A DNA stretch of 64,000 bases from Bin5 sp965204525 (lineage in GTDB: Bacteria > Chloroflexota > Anaerolineae > Caldilineales > Caldilineaceae), in the NCBI GenBank assembly GCA_965204525.1, contig OZ241994.1, forward strand, positions 4,402,001 to 4,466,000, written 5' to 3'. The notes below the pieces were generated by a model. That model did no database searches. It was not told the origin of the DNA and was given only the letters and a program-made list of their open reading frames with translations. How positions within the stretch are numbered: position 1 is the first letter of the stretch; each line of letters starts with the position of its first letter. The translations under genes and the position numbers were made by a program. Of this stretch, positions 36,957-45,990 are shown in pieces.

Positions 36957-37993
36957 TGAGCGAAAACTTGCAGGCGCTTGAAGAACTACAGACCCGCGCG
37001 CAGGAAGAACTGGCCGCAGCCGGCACCGTCGAAGCCACCGAAGCCTGGTTCCGCGACTACCTCGGCCGCAACGGCGCCCTCACCAACTTCCTGCGCGGAT
37101 TGAGCGACCTGCCGCGCGCAGAACGCCCCGCCGCCGGCCGCGCCGGCAACCAGCTAAAAAACCTGCTCGAAGAGGCCCTGCACACCCGCCAGGAGGCCAT
37201 CCGCCGCCAGGAGATGGAGCAGACCCTCGCCGCCGAAGGCGTCGACGTCACCATGCCCGGCCGCCGTCCCACCCTCGGCAAAATCCATCCCAGCAACCAG
37301 ACCCTGCGCGAGATCGCCCACATCTTCGGCCAGATGGGCTTCCAGGTCTACGACTCCCCCGAAGTCGAGACCGACGACTACAACTTCGGCCTCCTCAACA
37401 TCCCGCCCGGCCACCCCGCCCGCGACATGTGGGACACCTTCTACACCACCACGCCCGGCGTCATCCTGCGCACGCACACCAGCCCCGGCCAGATCCACGC
37501 CATGCGCGAATACTGCCCGGAGCCGATCCGTGTCATATTGCCTGGGAAATGCTACCGCCACGAGGATGTCAGCGCCCGCTACGACATGATGTTCCACCAG
37601 GTCGAGGGGCTCGTCGTCGGCCGCAACGTCACCTTCAGCGACCTCAAGGGCACGCTCGTAAACTTCGCCAACCAGATGTTCGGCGAGGGCTGCGCCCTAC
37701 GCTTCCGCAAAAGCTACTTCCCCTTCACCGAGCCCAGCGTCGAAGTCGACGCCGGCTGCGTCTTCTGTAAGGGCAAAGGCTGCCGCATCTGCAAACATAC
37801 CGGCTGGCTCGAGATCCTCGGCGCCGGCATGGTCCACCCCATCGTCCTGCACAACGGCGGCTACGATCCCGCCGTCTACAGCGGCTTCGCCTTCGGCATG
37901 GGCCCCGAGCGCATCGCCATGCTCAAATACGGCATCGACGACATCCGCTACTTCTTCACCAACGACGTCCGCTTCCTCGAACGCGTCGCCTGA
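36956..37993 (+). CDS. pheS: phenylalanine-tRNA ligase alpha subunit
   Basis: 345 residues, normal length. The N-terminal tRNA-binding coil covers about 1-95. The class II core has motif 2 in RYDMMFHQVEGLVV, the substrate region SYFPFTEPSVEVD and motif 3 GFAFGMGPERIAMLKYG. A Cys-rich insert CVFCKGKGCRICKHTGW near 265-280 is common in this branch of PheS. The enzyme charges tRNA-Phe as an alpha2beta2 complex with PheT. No pheT follows: the next gene is on the opposite strand, so pheT must lie elsewhere. The gene is read from the promoter of the preceding coiled-coil gene. Confidence 0.95.
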   Translation: MSENLQALEELQTRAQEELAAAGTVEATEAWFRDYLGRNGALTNFLRGLSDLPRAERPAAGRAGNQLKNLLEEALHTRQEAIRRQEMEQTLAAEGVDVTMPGRRPTLGKIHPSNQTLREIAHIFGQMGFQVYDSPEVETDDYNFGLLNIPPGHPARDMWDTFYTTTPGVILRTHTSPGQIHAMREYCPEPIRVILPGKCYRHEDVSARYDMMFHQVEGLVVGRNVTFSDLKGTLVNFANQMFGEGCALRFRKSYFPFTEPSVEVDAGCVFCKGKGCRICKHTGWLEILGAGMVHPIVLHNGGYDPAVYSGFAFGMGPERIAMLKYGIDDIRYFFTNDVRFLERVA

Positions 37994-38009
37994 ACCCTAA
38001 CTCCATCCC

Positions 38010-38414
38010 CTATCCCCCGCCCTTCCCCTGCCGTTCCCCCGCCGTCCCCCTGCCCTTGGAAAGCGAGCGCATCATGCTTTCCAGCATTCTGTTGATCTCG
38101 GCGCATTCGCCCAACAAACTGTTCCCGGTTTCGCTCTGAAGAAGGCTCAACCTTTCCGACAAAGTCAGAAAGGTTTCAAGTTCGGCCAAAGATCCTCGGG
38201 CAATTCCAAGGAACTGAATAAATTCCCCGGTTGAGCGCCTCTCCCGTCCCTCCGCGATATTCGCCGGCACAGAGGCCGCCGCACGTCTCATCTGCGAAGT
38301 AAGACCGTACCTCTCCTCAGTCGGAAAGCCCCTCGTTACCTCATAGGTCCGCACAGTCAAATCCATCGACTTTTGCCACACCTTCAGATCACGATACGAC
38401 CTGATATATGTCAC
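38010..38414 (-). CDS. four-helix bundle protein (S23/IVP family), copy 1
   Basis: About 134 residues from a GTG start. The family pattern is complete: SYRDLKVWQKSMDLTVRTYE, FPTEERYGLTSQMRRAAASV, PANIAEGRERRSTGEFIQFL and GSLAELETFL. S23 proteins form pentameric four-helix bundles; they were first seen in rRNA intervening sequences and their role is unclear. The last 15 residues (KGRGTAGERQGKGGG) are encoded by the 11-bp repeat tract read on its stop-free minus strand, so the C-terminus looks extended by the repeat. There is no ATG at the natural beginning. Confidence 0.8.
   Translation of the reverse strand: MTYIRSYRDLKVWQKSMDLTVRTYEVTRGFPTEERYGLTSQMRRAAASVPANIAEGRERRSTGEFIQFLGIARGSLAELETFLTLSERLSLLQSETGNSLLGECAEINRMLESMMRSLSKGRGTAGERQGKGGG
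38018..38058 (+). repeat. 11-bp GC-rich repeat tract overlapping a gene end
   Basis: CCCGCCCTTCC, CCTGCCGTTCC and CCCGCCGTCCC units. A second tract at 38427-38468 lies between the S23 gene and the aldolase gene. Confidence 0.75.
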
Positions 38415-38466
38415 CACACCCCCCGAAGTTTCCCTGCCGTTCCCCCGCAGTTCCCCTGCCGTCCCC

Positions 38467-39252
38467 CTATCCCTCCAGCGCTCGCCGCATACTCTCCCCC
38501 TCCTTCTGCCACCACCCGTGCAGAATGGCGATGTCTGTGCCGATGCAGAAGTGCCGCGCGCCCATATCCAAATAGCGCTTCGCCTCGTCCGCAGAGCCGA
38601 TCTCAATGCGCGGATGAACGCCCGCCGCCAGGCAGCCATCGATCACCCGCTGCGCCCCCGCCTGCACCTCCGGATCATTCCGCGCTCCCGCCTTGCCGAT
38701 ACTCATCGAAAAATCGGACGGGCCCCACTGCAGCATCTCCACGCCGTCCACCGCCAGAATTTCGTCCAGCTCATCCAGCGCCGGCTTCTTCTCCAGCATT
38801 AATGCCACCACAATTTCGTCCAGCGCCTGCACGTACGCCTCACTGCCCCCGTACCTCATATACGAGAACCGCCGCGTCGCCACGCCGAAGGTGCCGCCCG
38901 CGTGCGGCGTATCCGCCCGCACATAGCGCACACAGTCCGCCGCGCCCGCGGCCGAGCGCACGTCCGAATACAGCACGCTGTTGAAGCCCGACCCGACCGC
39001 CCGCTGCGCGACAAACTCGTTATTCGCCCAGTCGATCTTGATCATCGAGCCCAGGCCGTGGAGCTCCGCCGCCCGGCAGATGTTGTCCAAATCGTGCAGC
39101 GTGTACGTTCCATACTCGGCCACAAACTCCACGTAGTCGTACAGCCCCGTATGCCCCAGCGCCTCCACAACATTCGGCCATACGCTGTGAATGTGGGTAG
39201 CCAGCGTCGGTTTGCCCTCGTCGAGCAACTTGCGAATCGGATTCGCGCGCAT
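38467..39252 (-). CDS. HpcH/HpaI aldolase family protein
   Basis: 261 residues of a pyruvate-class-II-type TIM barrel. VWPNVVEALGHTGLYDYVEF begins the domain. Metal and substrate residues are expected in EMLQWGPSDFSMSIG and in the Glu/Asp positions of KKPALDELDEIL. PRIEIGSADEAKRYLDMGAR and FCIGTDIAIL close the barrel. Members cleave or form 4-hydroxy-2-oxo acids using pyruvate, or act as citrate-lyase-like enzymes. The exact substrate is unknown. ATG 39252 (MRANPIRKLL) is preferred over ATG 39294, because the family starts here. Confidence 0.85.
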   Translation of the reverse strand: MRANPIRKLLDEGKPTLATHIHSVWPNVVEALGHTGLYDYVEFVAEYGTYTLHDLDNICRAAELHGLGSMIKIDWANNEFVAQRAVGSGFNSVLYSDVRSAAGAADCVRYVRADTPHAGGTFGVATRRFSYMRYGGSEAYVQALDEIVVALMLEKKPALDELDEILAVDGVEMLQWGPSDFSMSIGKAGARNDPEVQAGAQRVIDGCLAAGVHPRIEIGSADEAKRYLDMGARHFCIGTDIAILHGWWQKEGESMRRALEG

Positions 39253-39527
39253 TGTTATATTCTCCGCATGGGATGGCGTGCTGGCCCTCCGCAACCGCGG
39301 CAGCCAGCCAGTGTGATGATAGAGAAAGCGCCGCCGCCCCGCCTTTCATGTCCCCGCGGAGTTGGAAGCGCTTCGTTAACCTTGTTTGTAAACCTGTGTG
39401 TACCTTAGGAAAGTGTGCCGGCGTCAGGACAGGCCGCCATGGGCAGTATAGCACAGCAGATCGGGGAATAACAGTCCGGCAACGCCCCTTGAACCCCGCG
39501 CTGCTGCCTGGAACCAAAAACTGGATT

Positions 39528-39890
39528 CTAACTGGATAGCGAACTCTTCAGACCGGCCAGGAGTCTGCCGATCTCTCCGCACTTTTTCAGAAGTTCGTTA
39601 GTGCCTGAAGGGGTGAGATACTGCAAATTGCCGGAGATGATCAAGAGAGTTTCCAGTTCTGCTAAAGAGCCTTGCGCGATTCCCAGGAACTGTCGAAATT
39701 CCCCCAGGCTGTTTCTTCCTTGCCCCTCGGCAATATTGGCCGGGACAGACACGCCGGCTCGCCTGATCTGGGATCTGATCCCATACATCTCCTCCTTTGG
39801 GAAAGAACGTGTGGAGACATAAATGTTGCTGACCAACTCCACCGACTTCCTCCATACAATTAGATCCCGATAACTGCGTGACCCCCTCAT
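39528..39890 (-). CDS. four-helix bundle protein (S23/IVP family), copy 2
   Basis: 120 residues: SRSYRDLIVWRKSVELVSNI, FPKEEMYGIRSQIRRAGVSV, PANIAEGQGRNSLGEFRQFL and GSLAELETLLIIS. It is a paralogue of the protein at 38010, 1.1 kb away, and much more AT-rich, so the two were probably acquired separately. No repeat-encoded tail is present here. TAAATTGCCCAAACCC occurs twice upstream (39887 and 39926). Confidence 0.85.
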   Translation of the reverse strand: MRGSRSYRDLIVWRKSVELVSNIYVSTRSFPKEEMYGIRSQIRRAGVSVPANIAEGQGRNSLGEFRQFLGIAQGSLAELETLLIISGNLQYLTPSGTNELLKKCGEIGRLLAGLKSSLSS

Positions 39891-39996
39891 AAATTGCCCA
39901 AACCCTTCCTGGATTGCATGACCCTATAAATTGCCCAAACCCTCCAAAAAAGCTTAAGCCCGATAACCCGTAACTCCAAAACCCGCCAGCACGCCC

Positions 39997-40031
39997 ACTA
40001 AAAACTAAAAACCAAAAACTAAAAACTGCAG
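39997..40031 (+). repeat. CTAAAAA heptamer repeat
   Basis: ACTAAAAACTAAAAACC and AAAAACTAAAAACTGCAGTTC, the same 7-bp motif as in the 114-bp unit, placed at the 3' end of the permease gene. Confidence 0.7.
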
Positions 40032-40038
40032 TTCAAAC

Positions 40039-42252
40039 TCAATCGTCCGGCGCCAGCAAATCCTCCGTCTGCCCGCTGTGGATCAGCAGCACCGTTCCCA
40101 CCGCACTGAGCCAGCCGTTGAGCTGGTTGCCGTAGCTCGCCCGCTCCTCCTCTTCCGGCCGGTTCATGCCCAGCAGCGTCAGGTCCGTCTCCCTGCTCCA
40201 CGTCTTCACCGTGTCCGGGAACCGCTCACCTTGCGGAGGCACGATCACCACCGGCTCGGCGTTGACCCGCACCCTGTCCAGCAGCGCCCGCAGATGCGCT
40301 TCAGTCTGTACCCGCCCCTCACCGCGCGGCAGCGTCTGCAGCAGCCGGATCGACGCCCCGTCCCACGTCGGACTCTGCGAAATGATATGCGCCAGCAGCA
40401 GCATCAGGTCCCCGTTGCCGCTGCGCCCGCGCCACCAGACGTCGATTACCTTGCGGTTGCCGAAGCCGCGCCTCTCATCGTGGTGCAGGAACAACACCGA
40501 CTTGCCCAGCTCGAACAGCGTCGACAACAGGCGCAACGACAGCGTGCGCCCGCCCTCCGTGTCGCTCCAACCCATCAGCACCGCGTTCGGCTCCAGCCCG
40601 CCCACCCCATGGGACTGGCACACCGTCACCGCGCCGGCGTAGAAGTTCTCCACTATGTCCGCCTCCGCGAAGGCGGTCATGTTCTGCTCCTGGATGAAGG
40701 TGCGGATCTGCCGCCGCGCGATGCTGCGCAACCCCCGTCTCGCCAGCTGATCGATATCCCCGACCAGCAGCTGGTAGAACGACACGATGCCATAGCCGCG
40801 GCTCAACAGGTTCGCGATCTCCACCAGCGGCGCCCGGTTATGCGGCTGCCCCGTGAACACCAGGATGTTCGGCCGCCAGTTCTTGGCGTGAAAGACCGAA
40901 CGCTCCAGGTTCAGCAGCGACCGCCGCGCCAGCGCAAACCAGATCCCGTTGCGCACGTCGCCCCACGTGCGGATCGTCGAGCGGCGCTCCAGGTAGAAGT
41001 AGATCCCGTAGCTGATCAGAATGGCAACGACCGTCGCCCCGGGATTGATCACGAACATCGCCCCGTAGCAGCCGGCCGCCCCCAGCAACGAGAAGCTGAA
41101 ATGGATTTTCGCCCGCGGCCGGAAACTGGGATTGCCCACCAGCTTCTCGATTCCCGCCACAAGGTTCGTCATCCCGTACGTGTTCAGGAAAAACATCGTG
41201 ATGATCGGCGCCACGACGTTGAGATCGCCGGCCCAGATCACCGCGAACGCGATCCCCGCCGTGATCAGGACCCCCACCCGCGGCTCCGTCCTGCTCCCCA
41301 GCCGCGAACCCAGCGCCCGCGGCACGATCCCGTCATTCGCCATCGCCTGCAACGTGCGCGGCGCCGCCACGATGCTGCCCAGCGCCGACGAAAGCGTCGC
41401 CGCCCACACGCCAATCAGGATCAGCGGCGGAAACAGCGCGATGTCCCGCATAATCAGCATATTGCTCTTCAGCTCATCCGGGCTGCCATGCAACGACAGC
41501 CAGATAACCGAGAGAAAGTAGACTGTCGCCGTAAACAGCACAGAAAAAAGTGTGCCCTTGTGAATGCTCCGGCCCGGGTCCTTCAGATCGCCCGACATGC
41601 TCGCGCCCACCGCAATGCCCGTCACCGCCGGAAAGAAGACCGCGAAAACGCTCCAGAAGCTCATGCCTTCGCCGTAGCTGGCAGTCAGCGTCGGCGCCTG
41701 TATCGAAAGCCAGCCTCCTCCAAAGAAGGAGAGCAGCGCCGCCATCAACGCCGCCAGAATGAAATACTGGATCTTGATCGCAAAATCGGCGCCGATGAAC
41801 GCCACGACGGCGAAGACGATCGCGATCAACGTCGAAAGCACCCTGGTGTCGATCCGGCTGAAGAAGGCGATGCCCTCCAGCGACTCGGTGAAGCCGATGA
41901 TGTAGAAGGCAACCGAGATCGCCTGCGACAGGTAGAGGGGCACGCCTATGGCCCCGCCGATCTCCCGGCCCAGCGTCCGCGAAATCAGATAATACTTGCC
42001 GCCCGCCCGCACGTTCATCGACGTCGCGATCGCCGACAGCGACAGACCGGTCAGAAAGCTGATCGCGTTGGCGATCAACACGATCAACAGCGCGCCCAGC
42101 AGGCCGGCCTGGCCCACAACCCAGCCCGCCCGCAAAAACAGGATCAGCCCCAGAATCGTCAGCACGTTCGGCGTGAACACGCCCCCGAACGTACCGAAGC
42201 GGGCCGAAGCATTCGCCGTCTGCGCCGAAGCCGCCTGTGCCGATGCAGTCAT
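40039..42252 (-). CDS. amino acid/cation-chloride cotransporter-like permease (APC superfamily, SLC12 type)
   Basis: 737 residues. About twelve membrane helices lie in the first 450 residues. The start reads FGTFGGVFTPNVLTILGLIL and AGWVVGQAG, a typical SLC12/APC helix 1. A cytoplasmic C-terminal part of about 270 residues follows (FTGQPHNRAPLVEIANLLSR, VLFLHHDERRGFGNRKVIDV), as in bacterial Na-K-Cl-like transporters. Substrate is not readable. The start ATG overlaps the stop of the upstream glycosylase gene by 4 bases (ATGA). The open frame continues upstream to 42693, but only as a shadow of that gene. Confidence 0.85.
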   Translation of the reverse strand: MTASAQAASAQTANASARFGTFGGVFTPNVLTILGLILFLRAGWVVGQAGLLGALLIVLIANAISFLTGLSLSAIATSMNVRAGGKYYLISRTLGREIGGAIGVPLYLSQAISVAFYIIGFTESLEGIAFFSRIDTRVLSTLIAIVFAVVAFIGADFAIKIQYFILAALMAALLSFFGGGWLSIQAPTLTASYGEGMSFWSVFAVFFPAVTGIAVGASMSGDLKDPGRSIHKGTLFSVLFTATVYFLSVIWLSLHGSPDELKSNMLIMRDIALFPPLILIGVWAATLSSALGSIVAAPRTLQAMANDGIVPRALGSRLGSRTEPRVGVLITAGIAFAVIWAGDLNVVAPIITMFFLNTYGMTNLVAGIEKLVGNPSFRPRAKIHFSFSLLGAAGCYGAMFVINPGATVVAILISYGIYFYLERRSTIRTWGDVRNGIWFALARRSLLNLERSVFHAKNWRPNILVFTGQPHNRAPLVEIANLLSRGYGIVSFYQLLVGDIDQLARRGLRSIARRQIRTFIQEQNMTAFAEADIVENFYAGAVTVCQSHGVGGLEPNAVLMGWSDTEGGRTLSLRLLSTLFELGKSVLFLHHDERRGFGNRKVIDVWWRGRSGNGDLMLLLAHIISQSPTWDGASIRLLQTLPRGEGRVQTEAHLRALLDRVRVNAEPVVIVPPQGERFPDTVKTWSRETDLTLLGMNRPEEEERASYGNQLNGWLSAVGTVLLIHSGQTEDLLAPDD

Positions 42253-43505
42253 AAGCCCTGGCTGACCTCCTTCTCCAGCGCGTCGCGCCAGGCAGCAGGG
42301 ATCCTCTCCCCCAGCTCGACGCTTTTCGCGCCGATAAACCGGGCCAGCGCCACCAGCGACCCGGCCGCCGCCGCCCCCGTCCGCGCGTCGACGCGCGCGC
42401 CCTCCTCCGCATACAGAGCGTGGATACGGTAGATTCCCGTCTTGCGTTCGATCTGCGAATCCATTCTCCCGATGAAGCGGTCGCCGTGCAGCAGCGGCAA
42501 CACATAGTAGCCGTACGCCCGCTTGGCCTTGGGCACGTAGATCTCGATACGGTAATGAAAATTGAAAAACTGTTCCGTCCGTTCCCGGTCGCAGATCAGA
42601 TTGTCGAATGGCGACAGAAATACGGTGCGCGGCGCCCAACCGCCATCCCGGATCGACGCCAGCAACGGCAACGAGTCCCGGTGGATATACCATTCGCCCT
42701 CCCAGGGCCCTGCCTCACCGACGACCTGCGCCGGCAGCAAGACCTCCTCCTCCGTCAGCTCCTTCAGCCGGTCGCCCAGGCCCGGGTACCTGTGACGCAT
42801 GAACTGATTGTTGATCTGCTTCTGGGTCGCCGCGCCCAGCGCCTTCAGCGAGCGCTGGCAGGCATGGCGCACGACCTCCTCCTCATCCGGCAGCGCCTGG
42901 TCCGCCCACTCCGGCAGCCACGCGTCCCGCAGATGCCACAGCTTCCGGTTTCCCCGCCGGCCCACGGTCATCACAAGCCCCTTGCGGTCCAGGAAATCCA
43001 GCATGCGCGAGACCGCGCTCCCGCCCGTCCAGCCGAGCGACTTCCAGGGCACAGCGTCCGGCCCCGCCAGCGCCTTCGACGGCAGCGGCCCGTCCGCTTT
43101 CAAGCGCTCCAGAATATGCGCCTCCAGTTCCGCATTCACCTTCATCCACTCGCGTATCCGTTCCGACCATTCGCTGGAGTTGGTGAACGCTCTTCCAATC
43201 CAGCGTCGAAACAGAGGATAGTCCTCCGTCAGGATAAAGGAGGCGGCGTGCGCCCAGTCCTCGACGATCTGGCGCTCCTCCTGCAGGTCGTCCAACCATG
43301 CAGGATCAAATGTCCCCATCCGGCTCCACAACACCAGCAGCTGCGTCCGCTCCACCGCCCGGATCGGGTCGATCTGCAGGCAGTTGATCTGCCTGAGCAG
43401 CTCGAGTACGCCCGCTTTGCCGGCCCTGGCGCGCGGCCCCGCCAGCCCCTGCGCCGCAACGGCCAGGCGCCGAGCCTCAGTGGAAGTTAGGATAATCGAT
43501 TGCAT
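42249..43505 (-). CDS. winged-helix DNA glycosylase of the YcaQ/AlkX type
   Basis: 418 residues of the HTH_42 family. The QxD motif typical of these glycosylases is present in INCLQIDPIRAVERT near residues 37-45. SPFDNLICDRERTEQFFNF and YGYYVLPLLHGDRFIGRMD are the conserved C-terminal signatures. E. coli YcaQ unhooks interstrand crosslinks and removes bulky N7-alkyl lesions. The start MQSIILTSTEARRLA fits the family; the frame extends upstream to 43655 without conserved sequence. It is translationally coupled to the downstream permease gene, an unusual partner. Confidence 0.88.
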   Translation of the reverse strand: MQSIILTSTEARRLAVAAQGLAGPRARAGKAGVLELLRQINCLQIDPIRAVERTQLLVLWSRMGTFDPAWLDDLQEERQIVEDWAHAASFILTEDYPLFRRWIGRAFTNSSEWSERIREWMKVNAELEAHILERLKADGPLPSKALAGPDAVPWKSLGWTGGSAVSRMLDFLDRKGLVMTVGRRGNRKLWHLRDAWLPEWADQALPDEEEVVRHACQRSLKALGAATQKQINNQFMRHRYPGLGDRLKELTEEEVLLPAQVVGEAGPWEGEWYIHRDSLPLLASIRDGGWAPRTVFLSPFDNLICDRERTEQFFNFHYRIEIYVPKAKRAYGYYVLPLLHGDRFIGRMDSQIERKTGIYRIHALYAEEGARVDARTGAAAAGSLVALARFIGAKSVELGERIPAAWRDALEKEVSQGL

Positions 43506-43540
43506 TGACTTTGGTGATCTGACTCTTGTCGGGGAGGTTG

Positions 43541-43582
43541 ACCGTAAGCTCTGGCCCTGAAACCGTAAGCTCTGGCCCTGAA
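43541..43582 (+). repeat. two tandem 21-bp units upstream of the glycosylase gene
   Basis: ACCGTAAGCTCTGGCCCTGA plus A, repeated exactly at 43541 and 43562, 36-77 bases from the ATG. It could be an operator or only a small duplication. Confidence 0.7.
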
Positions 43583-43660
43583 GATGTCGCGTCTCTCTGA
43601 CTTCGGCGTTGATTGGACGGCAGTTCCCTGCACCCTTCTCGATAGCGCCCCTCATTCGCC

Positions 43661-43699
43661 ACTATCCACTACCCACTACCCACTATCCACTACCCACTA
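43661..43699 (+). repeat. heptanucleotide array, left of the IS element
   Basis: About five and a half units of CCACTAT/CCACTAC, interrupted by the IS at 43700. Confidence 0.85.
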
Positions 43700-44711
43700 G
43701 GGCCTTATGCTAGATAGCGTTTGAAAAAAGTCCCCTGGTGAGATAACTTTGGAAGTCTCGACCAACCAAGGTAGCTCACCAGGAGGACTAACCGAATGAT
43801 AGCCCACTTTGACGACTTCTGTCTATGGGTGTATGTACTCGTTGACGACATGTACAAGGAACTGGAAAGATATCAGAGACGACCGGGACCGGAGCCTGAG
43901 TGTAGCGACAGTGAGTTGATCGCGCTCTGTCTCATCGGCGAGTGTCTGGGTTGGGATGTGGAAACAGAATTACTCAGTCATATGCAGGCACATCGGGATA
44001 AGTTTCCGATCTTGCCGGAACAGAGCCGTTTCAATCGGCGACGACGAAACTTAATGTGGATTATCAATGAGATGCGGCGCATGATGTTGGCCAGAATGGA
44101 ACTCTATCGGGACGAGCATTGTGTCGTGGATAGCCTGCCCATCCCTGTGGTTCAATTCCATCTGGCGCCGCAAGCGCGCGGCGATTGGTCTGATTGGGGG
44201 GCCGATTTCGGGCCCGTTCCCTCCAAAAAGGAGATGATCTTCGGTTTCAAGCTGCATCTTCTGATCACGATGGGTGGCCTCATTATCGACTTCGAGTTAG
44301 CTCCTGCTAGCTACCGCGACTTGGCTGTCGGTCGCGAACTCCTTGCCGAACACAACAACCGCATCGTCATCGGCGACAAGGCCTACGTCAGTGCACCGGC
44401 AGCTGAAGAACTCTGGCAATACAATCGCATCCGCCTGCTCACCAAACCGCGCAGAAACCAGAAAAAACAGCTCCCGGCATTCGTCTCTCGCATCTACGAC
44501 GCCGTCCGCCAAATGATCGAAACAGTCAACAGTCAACTCAACGCACAATTCTCGATTGAAACCAACCACGCTCACACTTTCAGAGGCCTTTGTGCACGCC
44601 TTTACACGAAATTGACTGCACATACCCTCTGCATTTACATCAATCGCCTGCTGGGCGTACCTGACTATCTGCAAATCAAGCAATTGGCCTTTCCCAATTA
44701 GCATAAGGCCC
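43700..44711 (+). mobile_element. IS982-family-like insertion sequence
   Basis: The element of about 1012 bp is bounded by a perfect 13-bp inverted repeat (GGGCCTTATGCTA / TAGCATAAGGCCC). CACTA occurs on both outer sides, but because the target is a 7-bp array the duplication length is ambiguous. One transposase gene fills it. Confidence 0.88.
43796..44701 (+). CDS. IS982-like DDE transposase
   Basis: 301 residues. The N-terminal helical domain has ECSDSELIALCLIGECLGWD. Catalytic acidic residues are likely in HCVVDSLPIPV and RIVIGDKAYVS. The C-terminal Lys/Arg-rich stretch has KPRRNQKKQLP, followed by VRQMIETVNSQLNAQFSIE, which carries the third acid. The frame is intact, so the element may still be active. 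AGGAGG lies 10 bases before ATG. Base composition is lower in GC than in the host genes. Confidence 0.88.
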   Translation: MIAHFDDFCLWVYVLVDDMYKELERYQRRPGPEPECSDSELIALCLIGECLGWDVETELLSHMQAHRDKFPILPEQSRFNRRRRNLMWIINEMRRMMLARMELYRDEHCVVDSLPIPVVQFHLAPQARGDWSDWGADFGPVPSKKEMIFGFKLHLLITMGGLIIDFELAPASYRDLAVGRELLAEHNNRIVIGDKAYVSAPAAEELWQYNRIRLLTKPRRNQKKQLPAFVSRIYDAVRQMIETVNSQLNAQFSIETNHAHTFRGLCARLYTKLTAHTLCIYINRLLGVPDYLQIKQLAFPN

Positions 44712-44849
44712 CACTATCCACTACCCACTATCCACTACCCACTATCCACTATCCACTATCCACTATCCACTATCCACTACCCACTACCCACTACCCACTA
44801 CCCACTACCCACTACCCACTATCCACTACCCACTATCCACTACCCAACA
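44712..44849 (+). repeat. heptanucleotide array (CCACTAY)n, longest in the window
   Basis: About nineteen units of CCACTAT/CCACTAC directly after the IS. It overlaps the last codons and TAG stop of the minus-strand peptidase gene. Confidence 0.92.
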
Positions 44850-45990
44850 CCGCCTCGCCGATCGCCCGGTACCCTCGTGCCGCCGCGATCAGATCGTCCA
44901 GCTGCACTCTCTCATTGATGACGTGCGCGTCGGCCTCCGTCGCCGGACCGAAGCCGATGGTCGGGATGCCCGCCGCGCCGGCGCTGTAGGCCGCATTCGT
45001 GCAGAAACGGTAGGCGTTCAGCCCCGCATCGATCCCCGCCCCATGCACCGCCGCCAGCGCGCCCGTCACAAAGGGGTCGGCGTCATCCGCCAGCCACGCC
45101 GGGAAAAACTTCTCCGTCACAAAGGTGTGCCCTGTATAGCTCGTGTACTCCCCCGTGCCGACGCGGGCGTCCAGCTGGATGTCCGCCAGCTCCGGCCGCC
45201 GGCTGATGTCGGCCAGCACACGCTCCGCCGCCTCCCCGGGCAGCAGCCGGCGGTCATAGGTCGCCCGGCAGATGCTGGGGATGACCGAATGGCCCGGGTA
45301 AGGCTCGCTGATAATATCGGTCAGCGCGAAGATCGCCGGCCCCATCTGCGGGTGCTCGTCCAGCGCCAGGTCCTCCACCGCCGCGATCACCCGCATCATG
45401 TCCAGCACCGCGTTGCGCCCCATCTGCGGCGCCGACGAGTGCGAAGGCCGTCCCGTCGTCGTCAGGTGAATCTCGGCGCGGCCGCGGCCGCCGCGCACGA
45501 TCTGCAGATCGGACGCCTCGCCAATGACAACGAAGTCGGCGCCCGTCTGCGCGATCACCTTCTCCAGCGCGACCCCCTCCAGCACCTCCTCCATCACCGA
45601 CGCGCTCACCACCGCCTTGCCCTTGAGCGCCGCCCTGTCCAGCCCGCCAATGCCGTGCACCATGGCAGCCAGCGCGCCCTTCATGTCGGCCGCGCCGCGG
45701 CCGTGCAGCGCGCCGCCCTTCACGGCCCCGCTGAACGGGTCCAGCGCCCACGGCACGCCCGGCGAAACGCCCACCGTATCCGTATGCGCGTCGAACACGA
45801 TCGTCGGCCCGGGCTGCGCGCCCTCCAGCACGCCGACGACGTTGCCCACGCTGTCCGTCCACACCCTGTCGAACCCGAGCGCGGTCATCTCCTCCTCGAT
45901 GCGGCGGGAGACCCGCCCCTCCTCACCGCTCAGGCTCTGGATGCGCACGATGTCGCTGGTGAAGGCGATCAGGCGGTCTGTGTCGAGCAT
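44833..45990 (-). CDS. M20 family metallopeptidase (YgeY-like)
   Basis: 385 residues. Metal-site motifs are VFDAHTDTVG, GRGAADMKGALAAMVHG and SVMEEVLEG. VVIGEASDLQIVRGGRGRAE and HSSAPQMGRNAV match the YgeY group of M20 hydrolases, linked by context in some bacteria to selenium or purine metabolism. The product probably deacylates or hydrolyses an amino acid derivative. Start: GAGGAA lies 6 bases before ATG 45990. The last residues (LGSG) and the stop are encoded by the reversed heptamer array. No partner gene of that pathway is visible nearby. Confidence 0.85.
   Translation of the reverse strand: MLDTDRLIAFTSDIVRIQSLSGEEGRVSRRIEEEMTALGFDRVWTDSVGNVVGVLEGAQPGPTIVFDAHTDTVGVSPGVPWALDPFSGAVKGGALHGRGAADMKGALAAMVHGIGGLDRAALKGKAVVSASVMEEVLEGVALEKVIAQTGADFVVIGEASDLQIVRGGRGRAEIHLTTTGRPSHSSAPQMGRNAVLDMMRVIAAVEDLALDEHPQMGPAIFALTDIISEPYPGHSVIPSICRATYDRRLLPGEAAERVLADISRRPELADIQLDARVGTGEYTSYTGHTFVTEKFFPAWLADDADPFVTGALAAVHGAGIDAGLNAYRFCTNAAYSAGAAGIPTIGFGPATEADAHVINERVQLDDLIAAARGYRAIGEAVLGSG

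Noticed and set aside
40078..42432. 784-codon plus-strand frame opposite the permease
   Set aside because: Arg/Pro/His-rich antisense translation without domains; the minus strand has a full permease.
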